56,905 bases of DNA, taken from NCBI RefSeq assembly GCF_001667265.1, contig NZ_LZHW01000055.1, positions 1 to 56,905 on the forward strand, in the 5' to 3' direction. How positions within the stretch are numbered: the first letter of the stretch is position 1; each line of letters opens with the position of its first letter. A program made the position numbers and the translations under genes. Under the pieces are notes generated by a model, which was not told where the DNA came from, ran no database searches, and saw only the letters and a list, made by a program, of their open reading frames with translations. Shown here in pieces: positions 7,295 through 14,468 of the stretch. The stretch comes from Mycobacterium sp. ACS4331 (GTDB lineage: Bacteria; Actinomycetota; Actinomycetes; Mycobacteriales; Mycobacteriaceae).

Positions 7295-8443
7295 ATGCCG
7301 AGCATCCCCCAATCTCTACTCTGGATTTCCCTCGTGGTGCTCTGGCTGTTCGTGCTGGTGCCCATGTTGGTGAACAAGCGTGACGCCGTGAAGCGCACCA
7401 GTGACGTGGCGCTGGCCACGCGGGTGCTCAACACCGGTAGTCGCGCCGCCCGCCTGATCAAGCGGAGAGGGCCCGCGGCCGGCCATGCCAGCGATCCCCA
7501 CTGGCGGCGGGAAAGCGATCTCGACGAGGATCCGGACGATTACGACGACGACGCGACCGGTCCCGTCGTCGTCACCGGCAAGCCGCGAACCCGGTCGGTC
7601 GCCGTGGTGACCTCGCTCGCCGAAGAGGACGAGCCGGACTATCTCGATGTGGACGTCGTCGACGAGGATTCCGGCGCCCTGCCCGTCGGACGGGTCGTCT
7701 CCGGGTTGAAGCAGGAGCCGACGCAAGCGCGGCACGAGGACGAGCTGCCGCTCGAATTCGCCACTGCCGAAACGGAATTCGAACCCGTCGCAGAGACCGC
7801 ACCCGAGCCCGAACCCGAGCCTGTGGCCGAGGCGCCGGAGCCCGAACCGGAGTCTGAGTCCGAGCCCGAGGTGTCCGCTGAAGCGGACGAGGACGACACT
7901 CTCGAGGACGACCTCGACGAAGGCTACGAGTACGAGTACGTCGAAGACACGTCGGGCCTTGAAGCCGAGGACGAGCCTGCCGCGGGCGAGGAGGCTCGCG
8001 CCGTGCCGCTGTCCCGCGACCGTCGCTACCACCAGTCGAAGACCGCGGCCGCCGTCGAGGCTCGCAAGTACCGATTCCGCAAGAACGTCCTGCTGGTCAT
8101 GGCCATCGCGATGGTGGTCTCGGCCATGGCGGCATTCCTGCTCGCATCCGCCATGTGGTGGGTGTGCGGTGCCGTGGCGACGATGACGGTGCTCTACCTG
8201 GCCTACCTGCGGCGGCAGACCCGGATCGAGGAGCGACTGCGGCGGCGTCGGATGCAGCGGATGGCTCGGTCCCGGCTGGGCGTCGAGAACACCCAGGATC
8301 GCGATCTGGATGTCGTGCCGGCCCGGCTGCGTCGGCCCGGCGCCGCCGTCCTGGAGATCGACGACGAGGATCCGGAATTCGAACACCTCGAATACGTGCC
8401 GTTCGCGCGGGAGTTCGACCTGCCGCGCGCTGCGGGGCAGTGA
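7295..8443 (+). CDS. sepX: divisome membrane protein SepX/GlpR (receptor for Glp)
   Basis: A 382-residue protein beginning MPSIPQSLLWISLVVLWLFVLVPMLV, an N-terminal TM helix. A long, very acidic disordered cytoplasmic part follows (about residues 70-235), with a PEPEPEP / SESEPE repeat-like stretch near residues 168-195. Two further TM helices are close together around residues 265-305 (VLLVMAIAMVVSAMAAFLLASAMWW), and a basic RRQTRIEERLRRRRMQRMARSRLG segment precedes the C-terminus. This is the layout of SepX in Streptomyces and GlpR in Corynebacterium, which link FtsZ-ring assembly to the gephyrin-like Glp encoded upstream. Strong purine-rich RBS (GGGGAAAGGAAAGG). The ATG start begins at the TM helix. 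Confidence 0.88.
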   Translation: MPSIPQSLLWISLVVLWLFVLVPMLVNKRDAVKRTSDVALATRVLNTGSRAARLIKRRGPAAGHASDPHWRRESDLDEDPDDYDDDATGPVVVTGKPRTRSVAVVTSLAEEDEPDYLDVDVVDEDSGALPVGRVVSGLKQEPTQARHEDELPLEFATAETEFEPVAETAPEPEPEPVAEAPEPEPESESEPEVSAEADEDDTLEDDLDEGYEYEYVEDTSGLEAEDEPAAGEEARAVPLSRDRRYHQSKTAAAVEARKYRFRKNVLLVMAIAMVVSAMAAFLLASAMWWVCGAVATMTVLYLAYLRRQTRIEERLRRRRMQRMARSRLGVENTQDRDLDVVPARLRRPGAAVLEIDDEDPEFEHLEYVPFAREFDLPRAAGQ

Positions 8444-8494
8444 CGAGCCGGTTTCTGGTTGGGGCCGGTGGGCTGGTAGCCTACTGGCGACCAA

Positions 8495-8567
8495 GGGGCT
8501 ATGGCGCAGTTGGTAGCGCGACTCGTTCGCATCGAGTAGGTCAGGGGTTCGATTCCCCTTAGCTCCA
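8495..8567 (+). tRNA. tRNA-Ala, anticodon CGC
   Basis: A complete cloverleaf of 73 bases. The acceptor stem GGGGCTA pairs with TAGCTCC and includes the G3:U70 wobble that identifies alanine tRNAs. The D-arm is GCGC...GCGC, the anticodon stem ACTCG/CGAGT encloses loop TTCGCAT with anticodon CGC (codon GCG), and the T-arm is AGGGG TTCGATT CCCCT. The discriminator base is A and the 3' CCA is not encoded. A strong hairpin follows immediately. Confidence 0.97.
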
Positions 8568-8573
8568 CAATCG

Positions 8574-8605
8574 AAATGGCAGGTCAGGCAACTGACCTGC
8601 CATTT
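8574..8605 (+). terminator. Intrinsic-type terminator hairpin after tRNA-Ala
   Basis: AAATGGCAGGTCAG (8574-8587) pairs perfectly with CTGACCTGCCATTT (8592-8605) over 14 bp around a GCAA tetraloop of the stable GNRA class. Placed seven bases after the tRNA, it can also serve the convergent membrane-protein gene ending at 8626. Confidence 0.88.
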
Positions 8606-8625
8606 CTCGTCGGTGGCCGTGCGGC

Positions 8626-9369
8626 TCAGGAGAACGGGTCATAATCGCCTGCGCGCAAAGTGGGTTGGGACGGCTGCCAGCTCGGCTGCGCCGGTGGCAC
8701 AACAGCGCCGACAGCAACCGGCTGGGGCACCCGCGCAGGCGTGGTGTGGGCCGCGCGGCGTGCCGGGGGTGCAGAACGGGCCGAGCGTTGCGGCGCGAAC
8801 AACATCGCGACGGCCGCGACCGCCACCACCGCCGCGACGATGGCAGTCACCCGGGTCATGGTCGCCAGCCACGCCACCTGGAACGTCGGCGTCAGCAGCC
8901 ACACCGCAGGCGCGGCCGCCACGGCGACTGCGCATCCGATCGTCGTCGGCACTCTCGTGTGTGCCCGGCCCCGGACGCATCGAAAGGCCAACCAACAGAC
9001 CACGGCGGCCAACGCCACGAGTGCCACCGCGGCGGTCAGGGCGATCGTCCTGACATCGCCGTAGAACATCTCCAGTTCGGGCAACGCGAGGACGACGGCG
9101 GCCGCCGACGTGACCATCGCGGTGCCCACACCCGAGAACAGCCAGCCGGCAAGCGGGTTGGGGATCGTGGGCCGTCTCGATGCGCGCGAGCCGCCGGGAC
9201 GCGCCAACTGGACCGTCATCTCGTCGGCACCCGGCAGCGAGTAGGGCGAGGGTGGTGGCGGCAGCGGACGGGCCGGGGCGCTGGGCGCCGGTGCCCTCAG
9301 GTGACCGGCACTGGGCGGCGGTGAACCGAAGGGATCCGAGTGGCCGAAGGGATCGACACCGTGCTGCAT
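8626..9369 (-). CDS. proline-rich four-TM membrane protein, unknown function
   Basis: 247 residues not recognised as a named family. The N-terminal 50 residues are rich in Pro, Ser and Ala (PARPLPPPPSPYSLPGADEM) and probably disordered. Four hydrophobic segments follow at about residues 72-96, 105-127, 142-163 and 175-193. A second Pro/Ala/Arg-rich tail ends GDYDPFS. The N-terminus contains DPFG repeats (DPFGHSDPFGSPPP) echoed by DPFS at the end, which might be a protein-binding peptide. Convergent with the tRNA; a possible 35-residue membrane peptide gene lies 50 bases upstream on the same strand. Confidence 0.7.
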   Translation of the reverse strand: MQHGVDPFGHSDPFGSPPPSAGHLRAPAPSAPARPLPPPPSPYSLPGADEMTVQLARPGGSRASRRPTIPNPLAGWLFSGVGTAMVTSAAAVVLALPELEMFYGDVRTIALTAAVALVALAAVVCWLAFRCVRGRAHTRVPTTIGCAVAVAAAPAVWLLTPTFQVAWLATMTRVTAIVAAVVAVAAVAMLFAPQRSARSAPPARRAAHTTPARVPQPVAVGAVVPPAQPSWQPSQPTLRAGDYDPFS

Positions 9370-9418
9370 CTCAGTGCCCTGTCCTCACGGGCAGCGTCAT
9401 CCACACCATGTATCGAGC

Positions 9419-9526
9419 CTAAGTGCCACGGCAGAGGGGTAACTGCACCAAATTTCCTCGGGGTAGCGCCAGGTAGATCACCAGCACGGCGCCCCACAGC
9501 ACCGTCAGCCAGGCAAGCAGCTGCAC
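9419..9526 (-). CDS. possible small membrane peptide (35 residues) or gene remnant
   Basis: A GTG-initiated minus-strand frame of 36 codons encodes a hydrophobic segment (LLAWLTVLWGAVLVIYLAL) followed by a short polar tail and a TAG stop. The hydrophobic stretch has the length of one TM helix. No convincing RBS is visible and the frame upstream is closed inside the hairpin at 9530-9565. It could be a genuine small membrane protein cotranscribed with the four-TM gene, or the surviving end of a decayed membrane-protein gene. Confidence 0.35.
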   Translation of the reverse strand: MQLLAWLTVLWGAVLVIYLALPRGNLVQLPLCRGT

Positions 9527-9529
9527 TGC

Positions 9530-9565
9530 CCATTGGTCGCCGATCGGCTAATCGGCGACCAATGG
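9530..9565 (-). terminator. Terminator hairpin after the TauD operon
   Basis: CCATTGGTCGCCGAT (9530-9544) and ATCGGCGACCAATGG (9551-9565) form a perfect 15-bp stem with a six-base loop. It begins nine bases past the stop codon of the TauD-family gene, as expected for the end of the minus-strand catabolic operon. Confidence 0.82.
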
Positions 9566-9573
9566 TCCTGCGG

Positions 9574-10419
9574 TCACTGGATGGGTTCGTCGCCGAGGAC
9601 GGTGGTGCGCAGCATGTGGCGAGGTGAGTTGGGTTCATACGGGGCCGCGCGGTGCAGGACGCCCTGGTTGTCCCAGATGACGGTGTCGCCGATGGACCAT
9701 CGGTGGCTGTACACCTTGTCGGGAGTGGTGGCGTGGGCCAGCAGGTCGGCCAGCAGTGCCCGGCCCTCGTCGAGATCCATGCCGACGATGTAGTCCGCCG
9801 ACGCGCCCAGCACCAGTGACCTGCGCCCATTGCGGTGCGTCCACACGAGCGGGTTCTCGTGGGTCGGGCGCTCACTCCACCGGCGCCGCTGTTCAGGGGT
9901 GGGGTCGGGGTACACCCGTCGCTGCGAGGCCTCGAGCGAATGCACCACGCGCAGCGTGCCGTAACGCTCCTTGTCGGCCTCGTCGAGAGTGTCGTAAGCG
10001 GCGTAGGCGTTCGCGAACTCGGTTTCACCGCCGCGAGTGGCCACCTCGACCGCGGTCAGCACCGTGGCCTTCTGCGGGCATTCGCCATGCAGTGGGGTGC
10101 AGCCGTCGATGTGCCAGTCGAACGTGGCCTTGAGGTATTCGGCCGCCTTGTTCTTGGTCTTGTCCAGGGTGATGGGGTAGATGCCCGATACCGGGTGGTG
10201 GCCGTCAGCGGAGCGGTCGATGCTGCCGAGTCGCTGTGAGAATGCCACTTGGGCTTCGGGATTCAGGTTCAGGTTGTGAAACACCAGCACACCGTTGTCC
10301 TCGAGCGCGTCCAGCACGGCCGCGCCGAGGCCGTCGTCGGTGGCCAGGCGCTCCGGATCGACGCCCGCCACCTCAGCACCCACCGACGTGGTCAGCTTGT
10401 TGATCGTCAACACACTCAT
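9574..10419 (-). CDS. TauD/TfdA-family Fe(II)/2-oxoglutarate dioxygenase
   Basis: An iron- and 2-oxoglutarate-dependent oxygenase of the TauD/TfdA family, which hydroxylates small carboxylates, sulfonates, ethers or amines. The 281-residue protein shows the facial triad: His103 and Asp105 in DWHIDG and the distal His256 in GVLHRAAP. The 2-oxoglutarate-binding Arg lies at 267 or 271 (RHMLRTT). Length is typical. Substrate cannot be inferred. It is the last gene of the unit FNR-SDR-Rieske1-small protein-TauD (33-bp gap to the preceding gene) and a strong hairpin follows it. The ATG start gives the usual N-terminus (MSVLTINKLTTSVGAEVAGV). Confidence 0.93.
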   Translation of the reverse strand: MSVLTINKLTTSVGAEVAGVDPERLATDDGLGAAVLDALEDNGVLVFHNLNLNPEAQVAFSQRLGSIDRSADGHHPVSGIYPITLDKTKNKAAEYLKATFDWHIDGCTPLHGECPQKATVLTAVEVATRGGETEFANAYAAYDTLDEADKERYGTLRVVHSLEASQRRVYPDPTPEQRRRWSERPTHENPLVWTHRNGRRSLVLGASADYIVGMDLDEGRALLADLLAHATTPDKVYSHRWSIGDTVIWDNQGVLHRAAPYEPNSPRHMLRTTVLGDEPIQ

Positions 10420-10452
10420 CGGTGTGTCCTTTCGTGTTCGGAGGGTGGGGGG

Positions 10453-10788
10453 CTAGGGGCGCGGTTCGCCGGTGCGGACCATGACAGCGTCGGCCGCGTC
10501 GGTGGGGGCGGGTTGATGCATGATCTCCACCGCCATGGCGACCATGACCAGCGAATAGATCAGGTGCAGCAGGTTGACGGCGTCGTCGGGCATGTCGTCG
10601 AGGGGGAACTTGTCGCAGTACTCGATCGCCTCCTCGACCCGTGGGAAGAAGTCGTCGTAGAAGCGCTGCATCTCGGGCATGGTGCTGGAGAGGCGCTGTG
10701 CCCATCGCTCGGACTCCGTGGGCAGACACCAGGTTTCGGCGTGTGGCTCCAACTCGGCGAACGCGCTGGGGAGTCGGTCGGCCGCCAT
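10453..10788 (-). CDS. Rieske-associated small helical protein, copy 1 (unknown function)
   Basis: About 111 residues, clearly related to the protein at 15731-16060. Shared pattern: SERW/PERYAKRL, STM.(E/Q)MQ.FYD, R.EEAI.YCDKF.LDDMP, then NL.HL.YS.V and a short tail. The sequence reads as mostly alpha-helical and is shorter than, and unlike, the SnoaL-like beta subunit of ring-hydroxylating dioxygenases (about 170-190 residues). It follows Rieske1 directly: GTG 10794 would overlap the Rieske stop as GTGA, ATG 10788 is the alternative used here. Two linked pairs suggest an accessory or small subunit, which is inference. Confidence 0.8.
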   Translation of the reverse strand: MAADRLPSAFAELEPHAETWCLPTESERWAQRLSSTMPEMQRFYDDFFPRVEEAIEYCDKFPLDDMPDDAVNLLHLIYSLVMVAMAVEIMHQPAPTDAADAVMVRTGEPRP

Positions 10789-10790
10789 GG

Positions 10791-12056
10791 TCACACCCCC
10801 GCCGCTGCGCGACTGTTCTGGTACGCCTGCACCCAGTCGACCGACATCTTGTGCAGATGACGCACCAGGATCTCCTGATCGCTGAGCGGGAAGTCGTCGA
10901 TCACGTCGTACTCCAGGGCGGCCTGCGTGCCGCCGAGCATGCCCGCGTCCTGGAGGGCGAACTCCTTGAGGACCACCGCGGCCACCTCGTGCTCGATGCG
11001 TTCCCGTACGGTACGGGCGGGGTGGAAGTAGGTGAAGGCCTCGAAGCGGTGGGTGTTGTGTGAGGTCGGCCAGTAGCGGTAGAGCAGGTACCACCCGCCG
11101 TAGATCAGGATCTCCAGATTGGGGAAGATCTGAAAGTTGCTGATACCCCACGGTTCGATGCCGCCGGGGTTGAGTGCGGCCGGCAGTTCACCGATGTCCG
11201 GGGTCCGCCAGGGGCCCACAAGTCCGCTCTGCGTGGCCCGTTCGATCGGGTACATGTACTCGGGCGCGAGCAGCCAGCGTCGAGTGCCCGCCGTCGAGAC
11301 GACACGATGCGGACCGTCAAGCTGGAAGTGCCCACAGGTGAAGCCCGCGTTGGGATCCCGCACCTCGGGCGGCACCTGCTGGGTGTGCAGCGACGGCACG
11401 TGGTAGTACTCCTGGAAGGCGTCGGCGAAGATCTTCCAGTTGCTGTTGTTGTGCGCCACCCAGTCGTATCGCTCGGTGAGCCGGTCGAACGGGTAGTCCT
11501 CGAGGGCGGTGACCATGGGACCGAGGAACTCCCGCAGGCTCTGGTCCGGCTCCGGGTTCATGGTGACGAACACGAATCCGGCCCAGACGTCGCATTGCAC
11601 TGGGAGCAGTCCGTAGTCGGCGGTGTCCAGTCCTGCGAACTGATCGGCGTCCGGCAGTGCCGTCAGTGTTCCGTCGAGCGAGTAGCTCCACCCGCAGGTT
11701 CGGCACTGGAATTCGTCTCCGGTGCTGCGCAGTTCGGTGGCGCGAAAGTCGGGCGTCACCAGGGCGTGGCCGCGTCTGCGACAGAGGTTGTGGAAGGCGC
11801 GGATCCCGCCCTCGCGGTCGCGGACCAGCAGCAGCGACGCGTCGGCGGCCTCGATCTGCCTGGTGATGTAGCTCCCCGATTCGGGTGTCTCCTCCACCCG
11901 ACTGATGTTGAGCCAGGCCCGTTTGAAGACCGCCTCCCGCTCCAGCGCGTAGAACTCCGGAGAGATGGAGTCGCGGAATGGGATTGGCCCGGTGCCCAGG
12001 TCAGGGTAATGCTCGGTCCAGGAACCTTCCGCCGGCTTGGGCCATTTGGTGGCCAT
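10791..12056 (-). CDS. Rieske oxygenase alpha-subunit-like protein with altered cluster ligands (Rieske1)
   Basis: 421 residues with the overall layout of an aromatic-ring-hydroxylating oxygenase alpha subunit. The catalytic domain looks intact: His219 and His224 in EYYHVPSLH and Asp370 in LQDAG are the usual mononuclear-iron ligands. The Rieske domain (about residues 60-135) is not canonical: in place of CxH and CxxH it has Cys92-Arg-Arg94 (CRRRGH) and Cys118-x2-Cys121 (CRTCGW). The neighbouring paralogue has Cys91/His93 and Cys117/His120 at the same spacing, so the alignment needs no gaps. I checked the codons on both stretches. It may bind a 3-Cys cluster with Arg94 or His97 as fourth ligand, or none. 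ATG 12056 is preferred; a longer upstream frame runs into the SDR. Confidence 0.9.
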   Translation of the reverse strand: MATKWPKPAEGSWTEHYPDLGTGPIPFRDSISPEFYALEREAVFKRAWLNISRVEETPESGSYITRQIEAADASLLLVRDREGGIRAFHNLCRRRGHALVTPDFRATELRSTGDEFQCRTCGWSYSLDGTLTALPDADQFAGLDTADYGLLPVQCDVWAGFVFVTMNPEPDQSLREFLGPMVTALEDYPFDRLTERYDWVAHNNSNWKIFADAFQEYYHVPSLHTQQVPPEVRDPNAGFTCGHFQLDGPHRVVSTAGTRRWLLAPEYMYPIERATQSGLVGPWRTPDIGELPAALNPGGIEPWGISNFQIFPNLEILIYGGWYLLYRYWPTSHNTHRFEAFTYFHPARTVRERIEHEVAAVVLKEFALQDAGMLGGTQAALEYDVIDDFPLSDQEILVRHLHKMSVDWVQAYQNSRAAAGV

Positions 12057-12100
12057 ACGTACCTCCGTGTGACGAGTGGTGCGGGACTGTCGACGACGAT

Positions 12101-12847
12101 CTACATCACGGCGCCACCGTTGACGCCGAGGGTCTGTCCGGTGATGAATCCGGCCTCTTCGGAGCACAGGAATCCCACTGCCGCAGCGATGTCCGTTCCG
12201 GTGCCCAATCGCCCGACCGGGATGTTGGCGGCGATGGTCTCGTTGGGCGGCAGGAACCCCGCGGCCTGCGATGCGTGCTGCATCGGAGTCTCGATGCCCG
12301 ATGGGGGAATGTTGTTGACGGTGATGCCGTGTGCGGCGTACTCGCGGGCCAAGGATTTCGTCAGGGTCAACAACGCGCCCTTGGAGGCCGCATAGTGTGC
12401 CGCAAAGGGGGTGCCGCGCTGCGCACTTGAGGACGAGATCATCACGATCCGGCCCCATCCGGCGTCGATCATGTCGGGCAGGGCCACCTGGCAGCACCGG
12501 AAGGTGCCGCTGAGATTCACTTCGAGCATCTGCGCCCAGGTCTCCTCCGTGATCTCGGCGAAGGACGCATATCCGAACTTGCCCGCACTGGTGACCAGGA
12601 TGCCGACGGGGCCCAGTTCGCTGCGGACCTTGCCGAAGGCGTCCTCGACCGCGGTTCGGTCGGTGATGTCGACGCCCACCGCGCAGGCCGTCACACCCGC
12701 CGCCCGCAGGTCGTCGGTGACCCGTTGTGCGGCTTCGATGTTCACGTCCAGGACCGCGACGTGGTGGCCCCGACTGCCCAACTCGTGGCAGGTCGCCTCG
12801 CCCATGCCTGATGCGCCGCCGGTCACCACGGCCACCCTGTGCGTCAC
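12101..12847 (-). CDS. SDR-family NAD(P)-dependent oxidoreductase
   Basis: A classical short-chain dehydrogenase of about 248 residues. The Rossmann motif TGGASGMGEA lies near residues 9-18; the active site has the Ser in MISSSSAQRG and Tyr-x3-Lys in HYAASKGALLTLTKSLAREY. C-terminal GFITGQTLGVNGGAVM is typical. The usual NxxxPG segment reads NNIPPSGIETPM. It would oxidise an alcohol or cis-diol made by the neighbouring oxygenases; substrate unknown. The start is GTG 12847 with AGGAG eight bases upstream. The gene lies 16 bp after the reductase and 44 bp before Rieske1, hence one operon. Confidence 0.92.
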   Translation of the reverse strand: MTHRVAVVTGGASGMGEATCHELGSRGHHVAVLDVNIEAAQRVTDDLRAAGVTACAVGVDITDRTAVEDAFGKVRSELGPVGILVTSAGKFGYASFAEITEETWAQMLEVNLSGTFRCCQVALPDMIDAGWGRIVMISSSSAQRGTPFAAHYAASKGALLTLTKSLAREYAAHGITVNNIPPSGIETPMQHASQAAGFLPPNETIAANIPVGRLGTGTDIAAAVGFLCSEEAGFITGQTLGVNGGAVM

Positions 12848-12863
12848 GTCCGCCACTCCTGTG

Positions 12864-13919
12864 TCACTCGTACACCACCTCAACCTTGGGACTGGTCGGC
12901 AACGCCTGACACGTCACGACCCAGCCCTCGTCGACTTCGTCGTCATCGAGGGCGTCGTTGTTGTTCATGCGTGCGCTACCCGCTGTCACCTGCGCCATAC
13001 ATGTTCCGCACGAACCGGTCTCGCAGGAGGACGGCGCCTTCAGTCCGGCAAGGCGAGCGGTCTGCAACAGCGTGTTTCCCGCGCGGTAGGGCACGGTGAT
13101 GGTCTGGCGTCCGAGCGTGATGGTCACCTCTTCGGTGACGGCGGTCTCGGCCGGATTCGGCGGCGGGACCGAGGCGACGGTGAAGCGCTCCAAGTGCAGG
13201 TTCGCCTTGGGGACGCCGGCGTCGCGCAGCACTCGTTCGACGGTGTCCATGAACGGTGTGGGGCCGCAGACGTAGTAGTCGGTGTGGGGGTGGCTGCCGT
13301 CGGCGATGAAGTCGGCGATCCGCTGCGGTGAGACCACGCCGTCCTGATCATCGAGATGATGGTGCACCTCGAAGCGGCCGCGATGGGTGCCCGTCAGGTC
13401 TGCCAACGCGTCCCGAAAGATCACCGAGTCGCGACTGCGGTTCGCATAGAACAGTCGTGCCCGGCGGGCGGTGGCTGCCAACGTCGAGTGCACCAGGGAG
13501 AACACCGGGGTGATGCCACTGCCGCCCGCGAACGTGACGACGTCGCGATCGGTCTCGGTGAGCACGAAACGCCCCTCAGGGGGTGAGGTGTGCAGGTCGT
13601 GGCCGACGGTCATGGTGTCGTTGATCCAGTTGGAGACCAGACCATCGCGGTCGCGTTTGACGGTGATCCGCAGGTCGGACTCGACGGCGGGGGCGGAGGA
13701 CATCGAATAGCAGCGGCGATGTTCCGCGCCGTCGATCGTGACGCGCACGGTCACGAATTGGCCAGCCCGGTAACGGAATCGGTCCCTGCTGGCTTCGGGA
13801 ACGTCGAGGACGAGGGACACCGCGTCGGTGGTCTCCCGGACCACCGCCTTGACCCGTAGGGGAGTGAAACCGTGCGCGTCGGCCACGGATCGGTGCGGGG
13901 TTGTTGTCGGTTCCTCCAT
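12864..13919 (-). CDS. ferredoxin-type oxygenase reductase (FAD, NAD(P)H, plant-type [2Fe-2S]), KshB-like
   Basis: 351 residues in the order FAD domain, NAD(P)H domain, ferredoxin domain. Visible motifs are RCYSMSS (69-75, FAD), AGGSGITPVFS (131-141) and YVCGPTPFM (216-224, nucleotide), and Cys299-x4-Cys304-x2-Cys307 with Cys337 for the plant-type [2Fe-2S] cluster. This is the layout of KshB/HmpX-type reductases that feed electrons to single-component Rieske oxygenases, so it can serve Rieske1 and Rieske2 here. The first gene of the operon. Start ATG 13919, 13 bases downstream of the operator 13932-13949; an earlier in-frame start at 13937 would lie inside the operator. Confidence 0.93.
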   Translation of the reverse strand: MEEPTTTPHRSVADAHGFTPLRVKAVVRETTDAVSLVLDVPEASRDRFRYRAGQFVTVRVTIDGAEHRRCYSMSSAPAVESDLRITVKRDRDGLVSNWINDTMTVGHDLHTSPPEGRFVLTETDRDVVTFAGGSGITPVFSLVHSTLAATARRARLFYANRSRDSVIFRDALADLTGTHRGRFEVHHHLDDQDGVVSPQRIADFIADGSHPHTDYYVCGPTPFMDTVERVLRDAGVPKANLHLERFTVASVPPPNPAETAVTEEVTITLGRQTITVPYRAGNTLLQTARLAGLKAPSSCETGSCGTCMAQVTAGSARMNNNDALDDDEVDEGWVVTCQALPTSPKVEVVYE

Positions 13920-13931
13920 CGCGGCCAACAA

Positions 13932-13965
13932 TATCAAGTACTTGTTATTAATCTCAAGGGCTTGA
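13932..13965. promoter_or_regulatory. Putative MarR operator upstream of the reductase operon
   Basis: TATCAAGTACTTGTTATT (13932-13949) contains the palindrome CAAGTACTTG, followed by a second palindrome TCAAGGGCTTGA (13954-13965). The 18-bp element matches 16 of 18 bases with the reverse complement of 17409-17426, upstream of Rieske2. It lies between the marR stop and the reductase ATG, where a MarR repressor would block the operon promoter. Confidence 0.65.
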
Positions 13966-13986
13966 TATGCATCGGTGCTCGGTGGT

Positions 13987-14439
13987 CTAGGTGTCGATGT
14001 GGTCGGAATGCGGGGTGTGCCCGGTGCCCTGTTCGATCACTCGCCGCAGAAGGGCACGCAACTGCTCCTGCTCCGCGCTGCTGAGCACGCCGAACACCCG
14101 ATCGTGGGCGGCGACGGCATCCGCGAACACCGAGGAGGCCACCGCCCGGCCCTCGTCGGTGAGGAAGACCTGAAGGATGCGCCCGTGCTGGGGATCCTGT
14201 TTGCGCTCAACCAGGCCGCGCTTCTCCAGGGCCGTGAGTGCGAGTTGCACGCCCTGCGGGGTGATCAGCAGGCGGCGGGCCAGCTCGGCTCCGGAGAGGC
14301 CGGGTTGGTTGGCCAACTGGCGCAGGACGCCGATCTGGGCGGTGCTGACGCCGTGCTCTTTGACGGCCTCGTTGACCTCGGTGAGGGAGAAGTAGAACGC
14401 CTGCTTGAGCCACCACAGGGTGTTGTCGGTGAGTTCCAT
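13987..14439 (-). CDS. MarR-family transcriptional regulator
   Basis: 150 residues with a winged helix-turn-helix: STAQIGVLRQLANQPGLSGAELARRLLITPQGVQLALTALEKRGLVER, then the wing QHGRILQVFLTDEGR. MarR proteins bind as dimers to short palindromes and are released by small ligands, often the substrate of the pathway next door. It is the last gene of the Rieske2 unit and stands just upstream of the reductase unit; matching operators precede both units, so it probably controls both. The start is ATG 14439 with AAGGAGG six bases upstream, far better than the longer GTG alternative at 14460. Confidence 0.92.
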   Translation of the reverse strand: MELTDNTLWWLKQAFYFSLTEVNEAVKEHGVSTAQIGVLRQLANQPGLSGAELARRLLITPQGVQLALTALEKRGLVERKQDPQHGRILQVFLTDEGRAVASSVFADAVAAHDRVFGVLSSAEQEQLRALLRRVIEQGTGHTPHSDHIDT

Positions 14440-14468
14440 CTCGCCTCCTTCCGCGCCCACTCGTGACG

